From Isoetes taiwanensis (taxonomy: Eukaryota; Streptophyta; Lycopodiopsida; Isoetales; Isoetaceae): a stretch of DNA of 64,000 bases. Below the pieces are notes generated by a model that worked only from the letters and a program-made list of their open reading frames with translations, ran no database searches and was not told the DNA's origin. The stretch is taken from NCBI GenBank assembly GCA_021234155.1, contig JAJEKV010000290.1, positions 250,001 through 314,000 on the forward strand, read 5' to 3'. This document shows, piece after piece, positions 1 to 11,474 of the stretch (positions are counted from its first letter, which is position 1; each line of letters opens with the position of its first letter). Position numbers and translations under genes: made by a program.

Positions 1-29
1 GTAAGAGGAAAGGAAAGAATGTACCATTT

Positions 30-1929
30 TTGGATCTTGATAAAGAAATTGTGAAGGAAGTTAATGAAGGTGGCAATAATAAGAGTAAGAAGAAGGTGAT
101 TGAGCCAGAAGAATATTTGATGAATGGGGTAAGCATCGTGGTCTGGATATTTCTATTCGAGTTGAAGATTTGGATAAGAAGCAATTTGCTGGAATGTTGG
201 AGGAGTTCATTTGTCAAGTGGTTAAACTAGATGGCAGTATGTTTCCAACTGAATCGTGAGTATTTGGAATTCAAGTTTCTAGATTAGTTTTGAGAATGTA
301 AACTAGATTGTTTAATATTTGTTTCCATCTACAGTTTACAAGACATGTTCAGAAAATTTGGAGTGATAAGACACGTACATGAAATTAGAGTTGCTGAAAC
401 TGGGATTGAGGAGAGGCCATTTGATATCAGAACTTGTTCCATCTTACCAGAGGCTAGGCTAGCCTGTGTTGCAGCTATGAGACACTCTCAAAATACTCCC
501 GGTGTCTGCAAGAAGAGAAAGAAGGTAGACGAAATTAGTTTTGGAGATGAGTTATCTTTGCTTAGACATATTGATCATCAGATTTGGTATCCTTCTGGTA
601 TTCAGAAGAGATGGCTCTACTATGTTTCAAGATGGGGAATTAGAGGACAGGGTGAATTGTATAAGGTTTCCATTTCTGATTAAGACATGAATTTCTAATA
701 ACCTTGAATATGTTGAGTACGATGAACGAACCAGCAAAAATTGGGATGTTAGAATGGATAAGTATCAGGAAGAGTCTTTTAGAATGTCGTCGAAGTGTTT
801 TGTAGGGGATGCAATATTGATATACAAGCATCTTGATTCACATTTACCTGCTTTGGAAAATTACAAGTATGAGATTTTTCCTTCTGAGAAATGTGGAAGA
901 ATGGATGGGAAACAAGTTCGCCTTTGCTTCATGCAAACTGTCACAAAACCAAGGAGCTATGTGAGTCCTTTTGTGTTTAATTTTTAGTTTATGCAGCTTT
1001 ATTGATTGTGTAGGTTTTTTTTTTTTTAATTTTTTAATGTGCAGGTTTGGTTTAATTCTAAATATAGGGTTAATGAAAGGAAATTGTTGTCATGGATGAA
1101 GTATATAATGAGCGCTATTGGAGTTGACGGGAACTGTAGTGAGAAAAGTGGTTGTGCAATGCTTTGCTCTAGAATGACTCGTAATGGTGTTCCTTTGAAT
1201 CTTGGTATGAGCTGTTCAGGCCATCTTACTTCAGAAGCATTTAAAAGGTAAATCAGATTCCTTTCCATTTTTATTTCTTTTCTTTAGTTTGCATTCTATT
1301 TATTTATATCCTTTTTATGTTTGCAGGTATGACAAAAGCTTGGAAATTCATGCAAAATCTGCCATGGATATTGTAGCCCGTCCTTTTAACGAAGATGGAA
1401 CAAGGCGTATGCTTTCAGATGCGTATGCAGAAGAGTTAAAGCAGTTAGACGAGGTTGAAGTTGGTAAGATACATACTATTTCTTCAAGTCATGTATCTGT
1501 TGAGGTAAAAAGGATAGATGGTGAAGTTGGGAAATTATCTGGCATCAATTCAGCATCTGGTAGTTCAAGTTTAAAGCTTTTTTTTCAGAGCCTATTCCGG
1601 TTTTAGTTCCAAATCAAGATCCTTTTGCTGCAAATCCTTTGTTACCTGTTGTCACTTCTCCTTTTCCTTTTGATCCTCCTGTTATCACCTCTCCATATTC
1701 TATTGATCAAGGATAAAGCACTGAATATGATGACTTTTCGGTTTTGGATGAAAATGAATCTTATGATGAAGCAACTCCTAAAGTGAGAAAAGCTATGAGT
1801 CTGGCTCCTATTCCAAGAGCTGCTCCTGAAGTTGTTCCTATGGTTTTTCATGGTACATTCAGTAATTGTGTGATCGTTGCTGGTGGAAGTAGTTTTCAGA
1901 ACTTTCCTGGTGCTGGACCAAAGAAATGA
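30..1929 (+). pseudogene. DUF3504 / Crypton-type tyrosine recombinase-like gene, decayed
   Basis: Translated pieces join across GT-AG introns at 256-334, 961-1044 and 1248-1326, all phase-consistent. Order of pieces: an N-terminal segment with EDLDKKQFAG...KLDGSMFP (about 117-255), a middle segment with ARLACVAAMR, KKRKKVDEIS and WGIRGQGELYK (335-680), then WFNSKYRVNERKL, GVDGNCSEKSGC, and SGHLTSEAFKRYDKS (1045 onward), ending near GTFSNCVIVAGG. This order and spacing match the DUF3504 domain of Crypton-derived tyrosine recombinases: a KDG/YP core-binding part, a G-H near the C-terminus and a Y in RYDKS. Where family members have Ser-Gly-Arg, this copy reads Ser-Gly-Cys, so a catalytic arginine appears lost. 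A frameshift lies near 110-118, stops and a shift at about 682-720, and another shift plus a stop at about 1600-1715. The 5' end may begin before the window. Family assignment is by eye; fair confidence. Confidence 0.6.
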
Positions 1930-2962
1930 TGTGATTTTGTATGGAAAAGTGTCATTTACATATTTTGATAATGAAAAACTGATATTTTGAAGCATTAGCT
2001 GCATCTTTGTGACTGAACTATGTAACTATGTAACTATGTAACTGAAAACTGAAATTAGAATGTAAAGTAGAATTCAAGAATGTAAAGTAAAATGGAAACT
2101 AGAATTTCAGAATGTAAACTAGAATTTCAAAATCAAATACAAGTGCTACGACAAAACAAGCAAACGATTTTGATTAGAATTCCTAGAAAGGAATTTAGGA
2201 CAGGTGGCAACACACGGTTGGACAAAATTTTGGATGCAACATAAGTTGCGATTCATTATAAGAGAATGCGCGTTTACCCCGCATTAAAAGGGGAAACCAT
2301 GCCGACGCACGGCGTGGCGGAGGCTGGTTGACCGGCCGAATGCGTGGTAAACGCCAAGATTCTATTAACGTGGACGCAATTTAGGTTTCGTTCTGCACAG
2401 TTGTCAACGCCCCATTGGTCCAAAAACAGAACGAAAACACAGAATGTTAACTAAAAGCAGAATGAAAAGCCGGAATGTTAGCAAAAAAACAGAATGCGGA
2501 CTAAATTGCAGTTCCGAAAGAGAAATAGTGCCACGTGGCGACTGCGGATAGGCGGATTGAGCAGAATGAAACCTAAATTGCGTTTACGGTAATGGGGACG
2601 GATATACATGTGGCAAACGATAGAAAAACAAAAACATAGGTGAAAGCGGAATGTTGGAGACCGAAACGCAACGGATCGGTGGCACACGCGGCAGCAGCGG
2701 GCAATTATAGTCCATTTGGACTATATTTTAGCCATTAGATACGTCTATGAAATTGCCATGCGGCAGAGCATAGATGGTAGAAAAGGTGTTGACAATATAG
2801 TCCATGTATGTATAGGTGGACGACATGGCCCTTCATATATGGAATATGCCATTCTGTTCGTCCATTGAATAAAAACTGCAAAATATTATATAGCATTTCT
2901 TAAGTATTCTCAACCGGTGGCTTATAAGTTATAGCAGGGGCGCCGGATCTACCAGAGAAGGC
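1930..2962. other. Intergenic, with short degenerate repeats
   Basis: No coding region is supported. The stretch holds three near-perfect copies of ACTATGTA at 2019-2046. Around 2045-2135 there are several copies of a loose 20-26 bp unit containing AGAATGTAAACTAGAATTTC. A related motif (CAGAATG...) recurs around 2430-2520, and GAGAATGTAAACTAGATT also sits in the first intron of the upstream recombinase-like gene at about 293. A TATATAG string lies at about 2886, some 75 bp before the next start codon, and could serve the BADC gene, but this is unproven. Confidence 0.4.
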
Positions 2963-4809
2963 ATGGCTCCTCTAAGCCTTAGCAGCCCGCTTCCATGCAG
3001 CTTGGACAAAAAGGATTTTTGCTTGTCCAGCCAGTCGGGATTGCGAGGTACTTGTGGGTTAGTTTAAGTTTTTCTATTTTCTGTTTCTTCATGCATGCCT
3101 TTTCACATCGGCTCTTTGAGCAATGCCGTTGCAGAATTTGATTTGTAAATGTTTGATACGTTCAGTACCAGCTTTCCAAGCAAAAGATCGTGCTTTATTT
3201 CCATCTGCGATCTCTTTAGCAGCACCTAGACAACATGTTTGTCCGCGTTCACTAGAATATAAGCTGCAAAGGACCTATAGAGGAGCTGCACATATTTGTT
3301 TTGTTGCCACCTCAGAAGGTAAGTATTATCTTTAACTGACAGACGCGATCAAGATTTAAAGCTAAATAAAAGAGGTTCTATACGTTAGAAACATAAATTT
3401 TTTAGCATACATATACTCTCTCAAATTTCGCTATGCTTATTACATTATGTTAAGATCCAAGTTTCTGCTTGTTCTTATGGTGTTGTAAATTGCATGCGTT
3501 GATAATACATGAACGACATTATTGAATTAATGTCTAGGGGCTCTCATTTATCTTACCTCGACTACCTTTTGAGGTAATGCAGGAGTACTTGCTGATGTTT
3601 GTGTTGACAAAAATGAAGCCTTATCTGAAGCAGATAGTACATTGGTCCCAACATCATATGAGGTTTATAATCATTATAATTTGTGTTTCCTTTACGATTT
3701 AGGATTTATTTTCTGATTGTTCTTGCTGCAGATACAATCCTTACTTACGGAAATATGTTCAGACACTAAGATTGCAGAATTCAAACTGAAGGTTTTTTTT
3801 CCAAACTATGTGATTAGTTGTTATTATATAAGCTGTCCATTAACTAGAACCTCTTGTTTGAATTGTAGACAGGTTCTTTTTCATTGAATATGAAGCGAAA
3901 TGTTGGTAAAGGCCATGAGATCCAGGTTGCACCTCCTGTAGCACCACCTCCTATTGCTAATTCATCTGAGTCTGCCCCTCCAATGCCTTCATCAACCAAG
4001 CTTGCTAAAAAACCATCAATAGACCCTTCTGTGCTTTCTCCAGCGATTTCAAAGGCAATGTCTCTCTTTGGACTTCTAGAAGGAGCAGCAGATGAGGGAG
4101 TGCAATTTATCACATCCCCAAAGGTAAGCTTATCATGGTGATTTTATGCCTCATTTGAAAGGCTAAACTTATGTTTTCTGTCTGATTAGGTTGGGCTATT
4201 TAGGAGAGGGAGAACAGTCAAAGGAAAGGAAGGACCTCCAATGTGCCAAGAGGTATGTGGCATTGTGTAATTACATTGGCTGATTCATATAATGTGACAC
4301 CTGAAACGTTTATGCTATTGAAAGCTCTATTTCGATTTAGGTGGAGGCTTATGGCCTTGTTTAATATAACAATTTCTAGGTCCTGACATTATATCACTTG
4401 ACAGGGACAAATTATAAAACAGGGCCAAGTTTTATGTTATATTGAGCAATTGGGGACCCAAACACCTGTTGAGGTATGCAGAGTAACTTTCAGTGAATTT
4501 TCCAAAATTTCCTTGCTGTCGTGACTTACACTTGTAAGAATTGGAATCAATCTTACTGCTGGTTTGCTCCAGAAATTTCTCACTGTTTAGATCATCTCTT
4601 GACAGGCCGAAGACAATGGAGAGGTGGTTAGGATCCTATGGAAGGATGGAGGTGCTGTGAAAACTTACTTATATACATTTCAAGCTTTGATTGATTACTG
4701 CATTACTGATGTTGATAATTACTAAATATATCATGCAGAGCCTATTGGTTATGGAGATCCATTGATTGTGGTTCAACCAACTTTCCCAGGAATAACAAAA
4801 CTGACTTAG
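2963..4809 (+). CDS. BADC: Biotin/lipoyl attachment domain-containing protein (BADC), plastid
   Basis: BADC proteins are catalytically inert relatives of the biotin carboxyl carrier protein; in plants they bind plastid acetyl-CoA carboxylase and lower its activity, restraining fatty acid synthesis. Nine exons join in frame: 2963-3047, 3121-3318, 3583-3662, 3732-3791, 3869-4123, 4190-4252, 4405-4473, 4606-4651, 4739-4809, giving 308 residues. The first about 90 residues are Ser/Arg-rich and few are acidic, as expected for a chloroplast transit peptide. A Pro/Ala/Ser linker (about 145-200) precedes the C-terminal domain with GLFRRGRTVKGKEGPPMCQE, GQVLCYIEQLGTQTPVE and GYGDPLIVVQP. Where BCCP has E-A-M-K, this protein reads E-Q-L-G (Gly264 in place of the biotinyl Lys), the BADC hallmark. 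All splice sites are GT-AG (intron 1 acceptor is a GAG). Intact; start chosen as the first ATG giving an in-frame transit peptide. Confidence 0.9.
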
Positions 4810-6065
4810 ATTTGTTCTACACCTTTTCCTGGGGCTGAGATAAGTTGACTTAGCATAGTGTGTAGCAGTCTGACTATTGGTTTGATGATCAAGCCCAGGA
4901 TAAAAAGAGGTCTGCGTACTGCATATTGGGAGACCTAGTGATTGTATTCCCCGAGGCAGAGAAAGCTGGAGCTCAACTCAAATGGCTTTTAATTCTCAAT
5001 GGGAAACAAGATCACATCTAGTACAGGAGTGCCCTCAACCCAACTTATGGTAAAGTCAACGCAATAGATTTATATACATTCTACATGTGATGACACATGG
5101 ACATTTTCAGGTATAATTCAATGCAATCTTACATGTGAGTCATAAATGAAAAATGTGTGTGTATTGTGGGATGTCTGGGTATTGTATTGTTTCTAAGAAA
5201 GCATGCAATTGCTGGAATTTGGGAGAGCTCAAAAATTTTAAGTAATAAGGGAATGTTCAATCACTTTTGCTGATGCCAGGTGTCAATGAATGCATAAAAA
5301 TTGTCCAACATGTGTATATATACATCAGTAAGGCCCATTATCTATTCTGAAATTTTCAGGGCTACATATTGAATGTAAAATAATGATTGTAGATGTGTGC
5401 TTGTTAAGTACATGGGTTGATGTATGTGTGCTTGCTAAGCACATGGTTTTCTATGTTTGAATCCCTTGAACTTCATGGTGAGGATGAATCAGAGGCCCTA
5501 TTTGACATGAGGTTTGAAAAGCATGATGTCATTTATTATATTTTTGAGTTAGAATCTTGCTCGCGAGAGTTATATTCCTCGTACAAACTGCATAAGAGTT
5601 TGAAACTTGCACAAGAGATTTCGACAACTATTGTCCTTGTAAACCTCATAAGAGTTCAACATAAGAGTTTGAATCTCCAAAGTCTATTACAAGCATGATG
5701 CCATTTATTACATTCCTTGTTAAAATATCATGAGAGTTTCAATCTAGCCATTATTAATTATGCCATACAAGAAATTTATCGCGGCGGCCAAGGCCGCCGC
5801 AAACGTTTCTCTTGTCATTTTCTTTACTTGTCATTTTCTGGTTCAAAAATTTGTGTGAAGTCGGAATGGTGTTTGACTCCACCTTGCCGCACTCGAAGTC
5901 CTCAAGATTTCCTCAGATTGTGTGTAGATCCCCTTAGATTTCCAAAGTCCCTCGGATTCCTAAAGGTTCTATGAGATTCCAAGAGAAATCTACCTAATTA
6001 TTCAAATTCCTTTAGTTCTCTCATATTTTTATCATATTTTGAGGAGAAATCTCTTAAGATTCTTT
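4810..6065. other. 3' flank of BADC gene and gene-free DNA
   Basis: The first few hundred bases are probably the BADC 3' untranslated region. The remainder is AT-rich with no convincing exon. A short GC-rich inverted motif, GCGGCGGCCAAGGCCGCCGC, lies at about 5780 inside otherwise AT-rich sequence and is a near-perfect hairpin. Open frames here are short and lack recognisable motifs. Confidence 0.4.
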
Positions 6066-6330
6066 TCAACTCCAAATAATGTGTACGACTACAATGAAAG
6101 AATTCTAAGTAATTGTTTTGGGTCTATATTACGTGTCACTTCCTAACATCCATTACCAACATCCATTACCAGTTATTCTCTTTTGTCTAAATAGTGTGTA
6201 TGACTACCATGAAAGTATTCTAAATGATTGTTTTGGGTCTATATTACATGTCACTTAGTAACATCCATTAGCACTTATTCTTTTTTCTTCTTTGATCTAC
6301 ATTATGTGTCACTTTGTAACATCCATTATA
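6066..6330. repeat. Tandem repeat, about 115-bp unit, 2.5 copies
   Basis: The strings GTGTACGACTAC (6081) and GTGTATGACTAC (6196) each begin a similar block that runs through TTTTGGGTCTATATTAC and GTAACATCCATTA; the spacing is 115 bp. A third partial copy of the end of the block is seen at about 6300-6330. Confidence 0.6.
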
Positions 6331-6495
6331 GTATTGGAGACCCATAATTCACACCTTGATTTTGGACAATGTTTACTTATGCATTAGACAATCGAAGACC
6401 ATGAGTTACACTTTGATTTACTTATGCAATGGATGCTTGTTAGTATCAAGTGCAAAAATCTTTTGTTGATGTGATCAATTGATTTCTTGATTTCT

Positions 6496-6498
<3 letters not shown>

Positions 6499-6535
<37 letters not shown>

Positions 6536-6606
6536 TATGGGTCCCATGACCTATTGGTCTCCGTGGACGTTAAAAAAACTATTCTATTCTATTCTATTCT
6601 ATTCTT
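6499..6606 (+). repeat. Poly(T) tract plus LINE/SINE-type 3' tail with (ATTCT)n
   Basis: A run of about 35 T is followed by GTATGGGTCCCATGACC, then GGTCTCCGTGGACG (6556-6569), A-rich bases, and five copies of ATTCT. The 14-base GGTCTCCGTGGACG is also present at the 3' end of the LINE at 22.6 kb (reverse strand) and, with a small change, at 43222-43236. This looks like the 3' end of a retroposon that shares its tail with that LINE. Confidence 0.55.
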
Positions 6607-8554
6607 GGAAGCACAATTTCATTAAAATGAGAAATTTCGTGATTCCAATTAGGAACGAAAATCAATTTTTTGAGCAATTATGGCACCATTTAGAAAAAAT
6701 ATGCCTCTAAAACGTCATTTATTGGCGCCATTAAAAATACTAACAGTGCATACGAAGAAGCTAAAGAAACACAACATCCCAAAATTAGTTAAAAATTCCA
6801 AATTCATAGATTTGCATATCAAAAAATTTGCCACAACAGGCAAGGACTCGAAAGAGAGAGTCTGTTTACAAAAGTATTATTGTACAATTTAAATTACAAT
6901 CACACAAAATTCAGGGTTCCGCATCAGGATCAGGTTCCGCATCAGGATCAGGTTCCACATCAGGATCAGGTTCCGTATTGCCAGGGCCATGGCTAGAAGA
7001 AGGAACTATAGGATCTCCCTGAAAGCTCTCGAACGCTGTGGCAGTGAAATTGGGATCACTAAGAAAGTCCAGATCGAATTCTGTGTTCTTGATCACATCG
7101 TAGTCCACATCGGGTGGAGCTTCGGGCATCTCTGGATTAGGTGGATCTACAGCTTCTTCAACAACAGCACCTTTTGTCTCTGTAGGAACTGCTGCGATGA
7201 TAGGATTCAGTAGGCGGTCAAGCCTATCAAGAATCCCCCTTAGGCACTCCTGCTTAACCGGGTCACTTTCGAACACAATGCAAAATCTCTTATTCATCAA
7301 TGAAGCCCGGCCAAAAGAACCACAGGAAAAGTAATCAAACACCCTGTTCTGGCGGTACCATTTTACGCGACGCAGGTAGGAGCATGTGGCAGGCCCCAGC
7401 TGGTTTCTCATGATTATGTCCCCTGGCAAGCCTTGCCAGCTGTACCTGAATCTGCTGTTGCAGAGCTTTCCTGCCATAGCCTCGGTCTCCCCCTCTTCGT
7501 CTTCTTCGTTAGGCACAGGAACTGGTGGCAGTTCTTGAGGATGATCGTTAAAGGGGAATCTGAGGTCAATTGCATCGGCGGGGAGGACTGCGGTGGCACG
7601 AATCTTTGTGGCGTACACTAGTGCATGGACCTCGAACTCACAGGGGCGGCCGGATTCTTGTATTCGTCCTCATACATGCCAATAAAAACTACGGATCGGA
7701 ATCGGATCATCCAACTGAGATGAAATCAAAAGTTATGCTCGGCCTTGCAAAGACCACTATCAAAAAGAATCATTTTGTGGTGTTCTTTCTTACCGTATTA
7801 AAGAAATTAGATAGTGTGGTTTTGTCCCACATTGGAAATATGCCTCTAGTGTCCAGGGCAATCAAGGATACTGGTATAGGAGTGCATATAACTTGCCCCT
7901 GTGTCACGTTAGTTCAACCGCGAACGGAAGTCTTCGTATCCTCTCTCGCAAGGCGGCATTGCGTATGAATCTTGCCAAGGCTGGTGGCACGTTACCGAAA
8001 ACGCCTTCCTTGCCCACTCCAGTTTCAACCCACTTACTATGCAAGGTGGCCATGGAAATGAGGTCGGTATCCTCGAAGCCCGGCACTGCAGTACTGAGAT
8101 CAGTGAAGGATTTGAACTTCCTTGGAAAATTATCCTTCACGTATTCAAAAATCTCCTTCTTCAAAAAAGATATGGATCTTAGTGTCTTTGCCCTTGCCTT
8201 GAAGAATTGCTTACCTGTATAATCACTGGTGACCTTGACAAAGGTCTTCTCATCCAGCACTTCCTGGAACAGAACCCGACAGTCTTCGTAGTCCATACCC
8301 CTCATGCACCTCAGGTAGGTCTGACTGAAGTAGTCATATTCTTTTGCCCAGTTACAGGTAATAGTTTGTCCCTTGTTGTCTTTTAGCTTGCAAGATTTCC
8401 ATAAGTTCCATAGGGACATGAATAGCTGAAAAATATCCTCTGGCATGAAGACCCACTGGTTGAAATCTTTTGGATGCTTACCACGCATGGTAACTTCAGC
8501 CAAAGCCAGATAACGCTGGAAACAACAAGAGGTTAGCCTTGAACATTTAATGAG

Positions 8555-8577
8555 CAAATGGCGCCGCGGCGCCATTT
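8555..8577. repeat. Short GC-rich palindrome in an intron of the ParB-like gene
   Basis: The bases CAAATGGCGCC and GGCGCCATTT flank a central GC pair to form a near-perfect palindrome. It belongs to the same family as the copies at 10.4-12.9 kb and sits between two coding pieces of the ParB-like gene. Confidence 0.75.
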
Positions 8578-9892
8578 CCTAATCTTGCCAACAATTACAA
8601 TATGTACCTTGTATGGTTACGGCGTGTTGCCGTTGCCCCGATGGATCGAGGCTTCCGCATAGAGCATATTGCTGCCCTTGGTGGGTTATGTTATCAATGA
8701 AGGGCTCTTTGAAAATAGTCTTCGCAGGTGATATCATTGACTTCATGGCCCGACTGCGGGCATTCTGTTCGTTGGATCGTGCGGATAACTTTCGGCAATT
8801 CCGTTGAAGATAAATCTTTGACATTTGCTCTTGGGACTTTGCTGTGCCGAGTCTTCTACATACAAGCTGAGCAGCCATAACTGAATGATTGCCATTCACT
8901 ATATAATAGTGCATCCCCATGAGGTCATCCTCGGTTTTCCAAGCGACCAGTTTGTTTGTGAGGGGATTGAATGGAATCACATCAGCGGGAGTGAACACTG
9001 GATGTGGGTCTCTCTGAAAGGACTCCACTAACGTTTTGACGTGCTCCATATTCCTTGGTCTAGATGTCAGATTTGCTGGCCCTTGATATAGTTTGAACAC
9101 GTCTATTTTTTTTATAAATGTGACACCCAGAGGAAACAGATGCCGGTGATCGTAAATTTTTTGCAGTGTGTTCTCTGCCGTCTTTTCCTCTTCTGACCTT
9201 TCTACCTTAAGATTTGCAGGCACCTCTAGCAAGTGCTGAGCTATTCTTAATGTGAGCTTCTTTGGCTCTGGCTTCTTAATGGGGAACCTTTTGGCCGGTG
9301 TGTCCGCAGGATCCGGGCTATGCCTTGGGCTCGGAGGTTCACCACCACTTCTAGGACTTCCAGCAGGACTTGGAGTCTGAGTCGCTCTCCTTTGTTTTTT
9401 AGGTGTCCTCTCCTTCTCAGAGGTCTCCAGCCTGTGCTTCTTCTTCTTTTTCCCATCCATTTCCTCTGTCTCCACTTCCTTTCCCTCCTTTTCCTGTCTC
9501 ACCTTTCCTTCCTACGCCCTTGCCTTCCCTATCCCTTTTCTTTTCCTTTCCCTTTTCTTTTCCTTCTTTTCTTTCTCTTCCTTTTCTTTCTCTTCCTTCT
9601 CTTCCTCTTCCTTCTCTTCCTCCTCTTCCTTCTCTTCCTTTTCCTTCCCTTGCTTCTTTTCCTTCTTTTTCCTTATCCGGATTTTTGCGATCCTTTCTCT
9701 TAACTTTCCTCTTGCCATTTGCCTTTCCTTCCTCGGTTTCACGGCCAACATCCTCGGTAGAAGATGAGGAGTCTTTGTCGGCCTGGTGTCTCCTTAGGTT
9801 GTCTTGTCTTCTTCTTGCTAACTTGTTTTTAGCCGGCCGTGTCCACAATGGCGGGTAGTTTCTGGCTGGGCTAATGCCTTGACAACGAATGA

Positions 9893-10387
9893 AGGCCGAG
9901 TTTTTCGGCTTCGTTCATCGATTGCGAAGAATGCCTTTTGATGTCGACTTCTTCAAAGTCATGTTATCTGACTGGCGACACCTAGCCTTGCTTCTTCGCC
10001 CGAACCGGCTACATTTGCAATGCTAGCGGACATTCTGATGGGATCATAAAACTTCCGGTCCACATAGTAGACAATTATTCTCGCTTCAAAGTATCCTCAC
10101 AGACCACGGGATCCAATCCTCCGACCGCTCTTGGTAACCATCTTCATGTGGACCAAGATGCACGGGCTGGTAAATTTCCCGCTACGGTCCGTCTCCCTTA
10201 TAAGGAAGTAGAGCTCTCTTCTTCCGATCTCCCTTCGAGCACTGTAGCGGTAGAGGACTCACCCGCATTACTTCCATGCACGGTGCACTGTCTATCGGCA
10301 TGATAGTCCGGTCGGATTGAAATTGTGTTTCCGACGTAACATAGCCGCAACAAAGGGGCATCGCGTAACAAAGAGGCATCGGTAAAT
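9893..10387. other. Probable intron sequence of the ParB-like gene
   Basis: Moderately GC-rich DNA between the first coding exon (ending 11408, minus) and the second coding piece (about 9890). No separate gene is visible. The coding frame of the second piece can be followed upstream to about 9920 before a stop appears. Confidence 0.35.
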
Positions 10388-10960
10388 GGTTTTAACAAGC
10401 GTGCGGACAATCGGTTGTAGGGTAGGCAAATGGCGTAGGGGCGCCATTTGCATCGGAAGTGCATAAGCACATGGGAGGCGTTATGCTCTTGTTTGCGTTT
10501 GGTCGCGAAAGGCCTCCCAGCCCAAACCCCTCCCTTCGCAATATTCGAGGAAGATGGTTCGAAGGAGAGTGGCTCGGACTGGGTGGAGGCACCTGCGACT
10601 CGTAGGAGAGAGCACTACAGAATCGTAACACAACGAGAAGCGAGCTACCTCAATACTGATACATATGTGATTGTCTTTTGTCGCCGCTTAGTCGATGCGG
10701 TTTTAACAAGCAAAGCGGATCAGATGACTAGGCAAATGGCGCCATGGCGCCATTTGCATCCATGCATAAGCAAATGGAAGCAGTTCGAATGCATTTCCCT
10801 GCGTTTGGTTTAGAGGAGGCTTCCACCAGTCAGAGCCCCTCCCCTTCCAAATATTCGCGGAAGATGGTTGGAAGGAGAGTGGCTCTGACTGGGTCGAGGC
10901 ACCCGCGATTTGTAGGGAGAATACATATGCGAATGACTCCATTAGTGTTAATGGATTTGG
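10388..10960. repeat. Tandem duplication, about 311-bp unit, centred on palindromes
   Basis: GGTTTTAACAAGC at 10388 and again at 10699 begins two similar blocks. Each block continues through a palindrome (10427-10450 imperfect; 10733-10756 perfect over 24 bases), CATTTGCATC, GCATAAGCA, TTTGCGTTTGG-like text, CCCCTCCC, GAAGATGGTT and GGAGAGTGGCTC. The offset is 311 bp. It lies in the presumed first intron of the ParB-like gene. Confidence 0.7.
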
Positions 10961-10975
10961 GACTTGAGATAAAAT

Positions 10976-11380
10976 GGGCCATGGGCCATTTGCCAACAAC
11001 AAGTCCCAAATGTATGCTAATAGACATCAAATAGCCATGGCGCCATTTGCCAACAATAAGGCCCTATGGTAAGCTAATAGACATCAAAAGGCGCCATGGC
11101 GCCATTTGCCAACAACAAGGCCCTATGGTAAGCTAATAGACATCAAATGGCGCCATGGTGCCATTTGGTAGCAACAAGCCCCTAGAGTAAGCTAATAGAC
11201 ATCAAATGGTGCCATTTGGTAGCAGCAAGCCCCTAGAGTAAGCTACCAGGCATCCTAAAGTAAGCTGACTCCTAAAGTGCACTCAGGCATCCAAATGGCG
11301 CCATGGCGCCATTTGTCAACTATAAGACCCTAAAGTGGTTACCAGGCATCTAAATAGCGCGGTGGCGCCATTTAGCCCAA
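10976..11380. repeat. Minisatellite, 57-59 bp units each carrying a palindrome
   Basis: GCTAATAGACATCAAA recurs at 11016, 11073, 11132 and 11191, so the unit is 57-59 bp. Each unit contains all or half of a palindrome made of AAATGGCGCCA and its mirror, followed by CAACAACAAGGCCCTATGG-type text. Two more degenerate units follow, including a second perfect 24-base palindrome at 11292-11315. The array is in the presumed first intron of the ParB-like gene. Confidence 0.75.
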
Positions 11381-11474
11381 ACAAAACAATGCAAGTAGAT
11401 GACATACCTGTCCCTTGAGGTGCGCTAGCCGCTGTCTCCACATTCTGAGGAGCTCCAGAATTGTCGATTTCCAT

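Larger units (their letters stand above)
6911..11474 (-). pseudogene. ParB-like nuclease-fold gene with Lys/Glu-rich region and possible methylase-like C-terminus (broken)
   Basis: Minus-strand pieces form one gene. A short first exon (11474-11408; MEIDNSGAPQ...) ends at a good GT donor. Next comes a piece from about 9890 that starts GISPARNYPPLW, becomes a long Lys/Glu/Arg-rich stretch (9750-9420), and continues through a Pro/Ser region into a ParB-like block with PRNMEHVKTLVESFQ, ADVIPFNP and YYIVNGNHSVMAAQL (8950-8860), then RSNEQNARSR. A further exon runs from about 8535 to 7920, and the last from about 7660 to 6911. The last contains VFDYFSCGSFGRASL followed by FCIVFESDP, resembling the SAM-binding end of a DNA methylase, and ends in repeats of PDPDAE. 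The Lys/Glu region carries a frameshift and an in-frame stop (about 9513), and the join near 8575 is not phase-consistent. Function is unknown; the ParB fold is inferred from the NGNHS box. No DPPY-type motif was found. Confidence 0.5.

Noticed and set aside
9403-9858. Plus-strand Phe/Pro/Ser/Leu-rich open frames
   Set aside because: They mirror the minus-strand Lys/Glu-rich low-complexity coding region.
10976-11380. CRISPR array
   Set aside because: The repeats are direct 57-59 bp units with similar spacers in a plant nuclear context; no cas genes and spacers are not unique.
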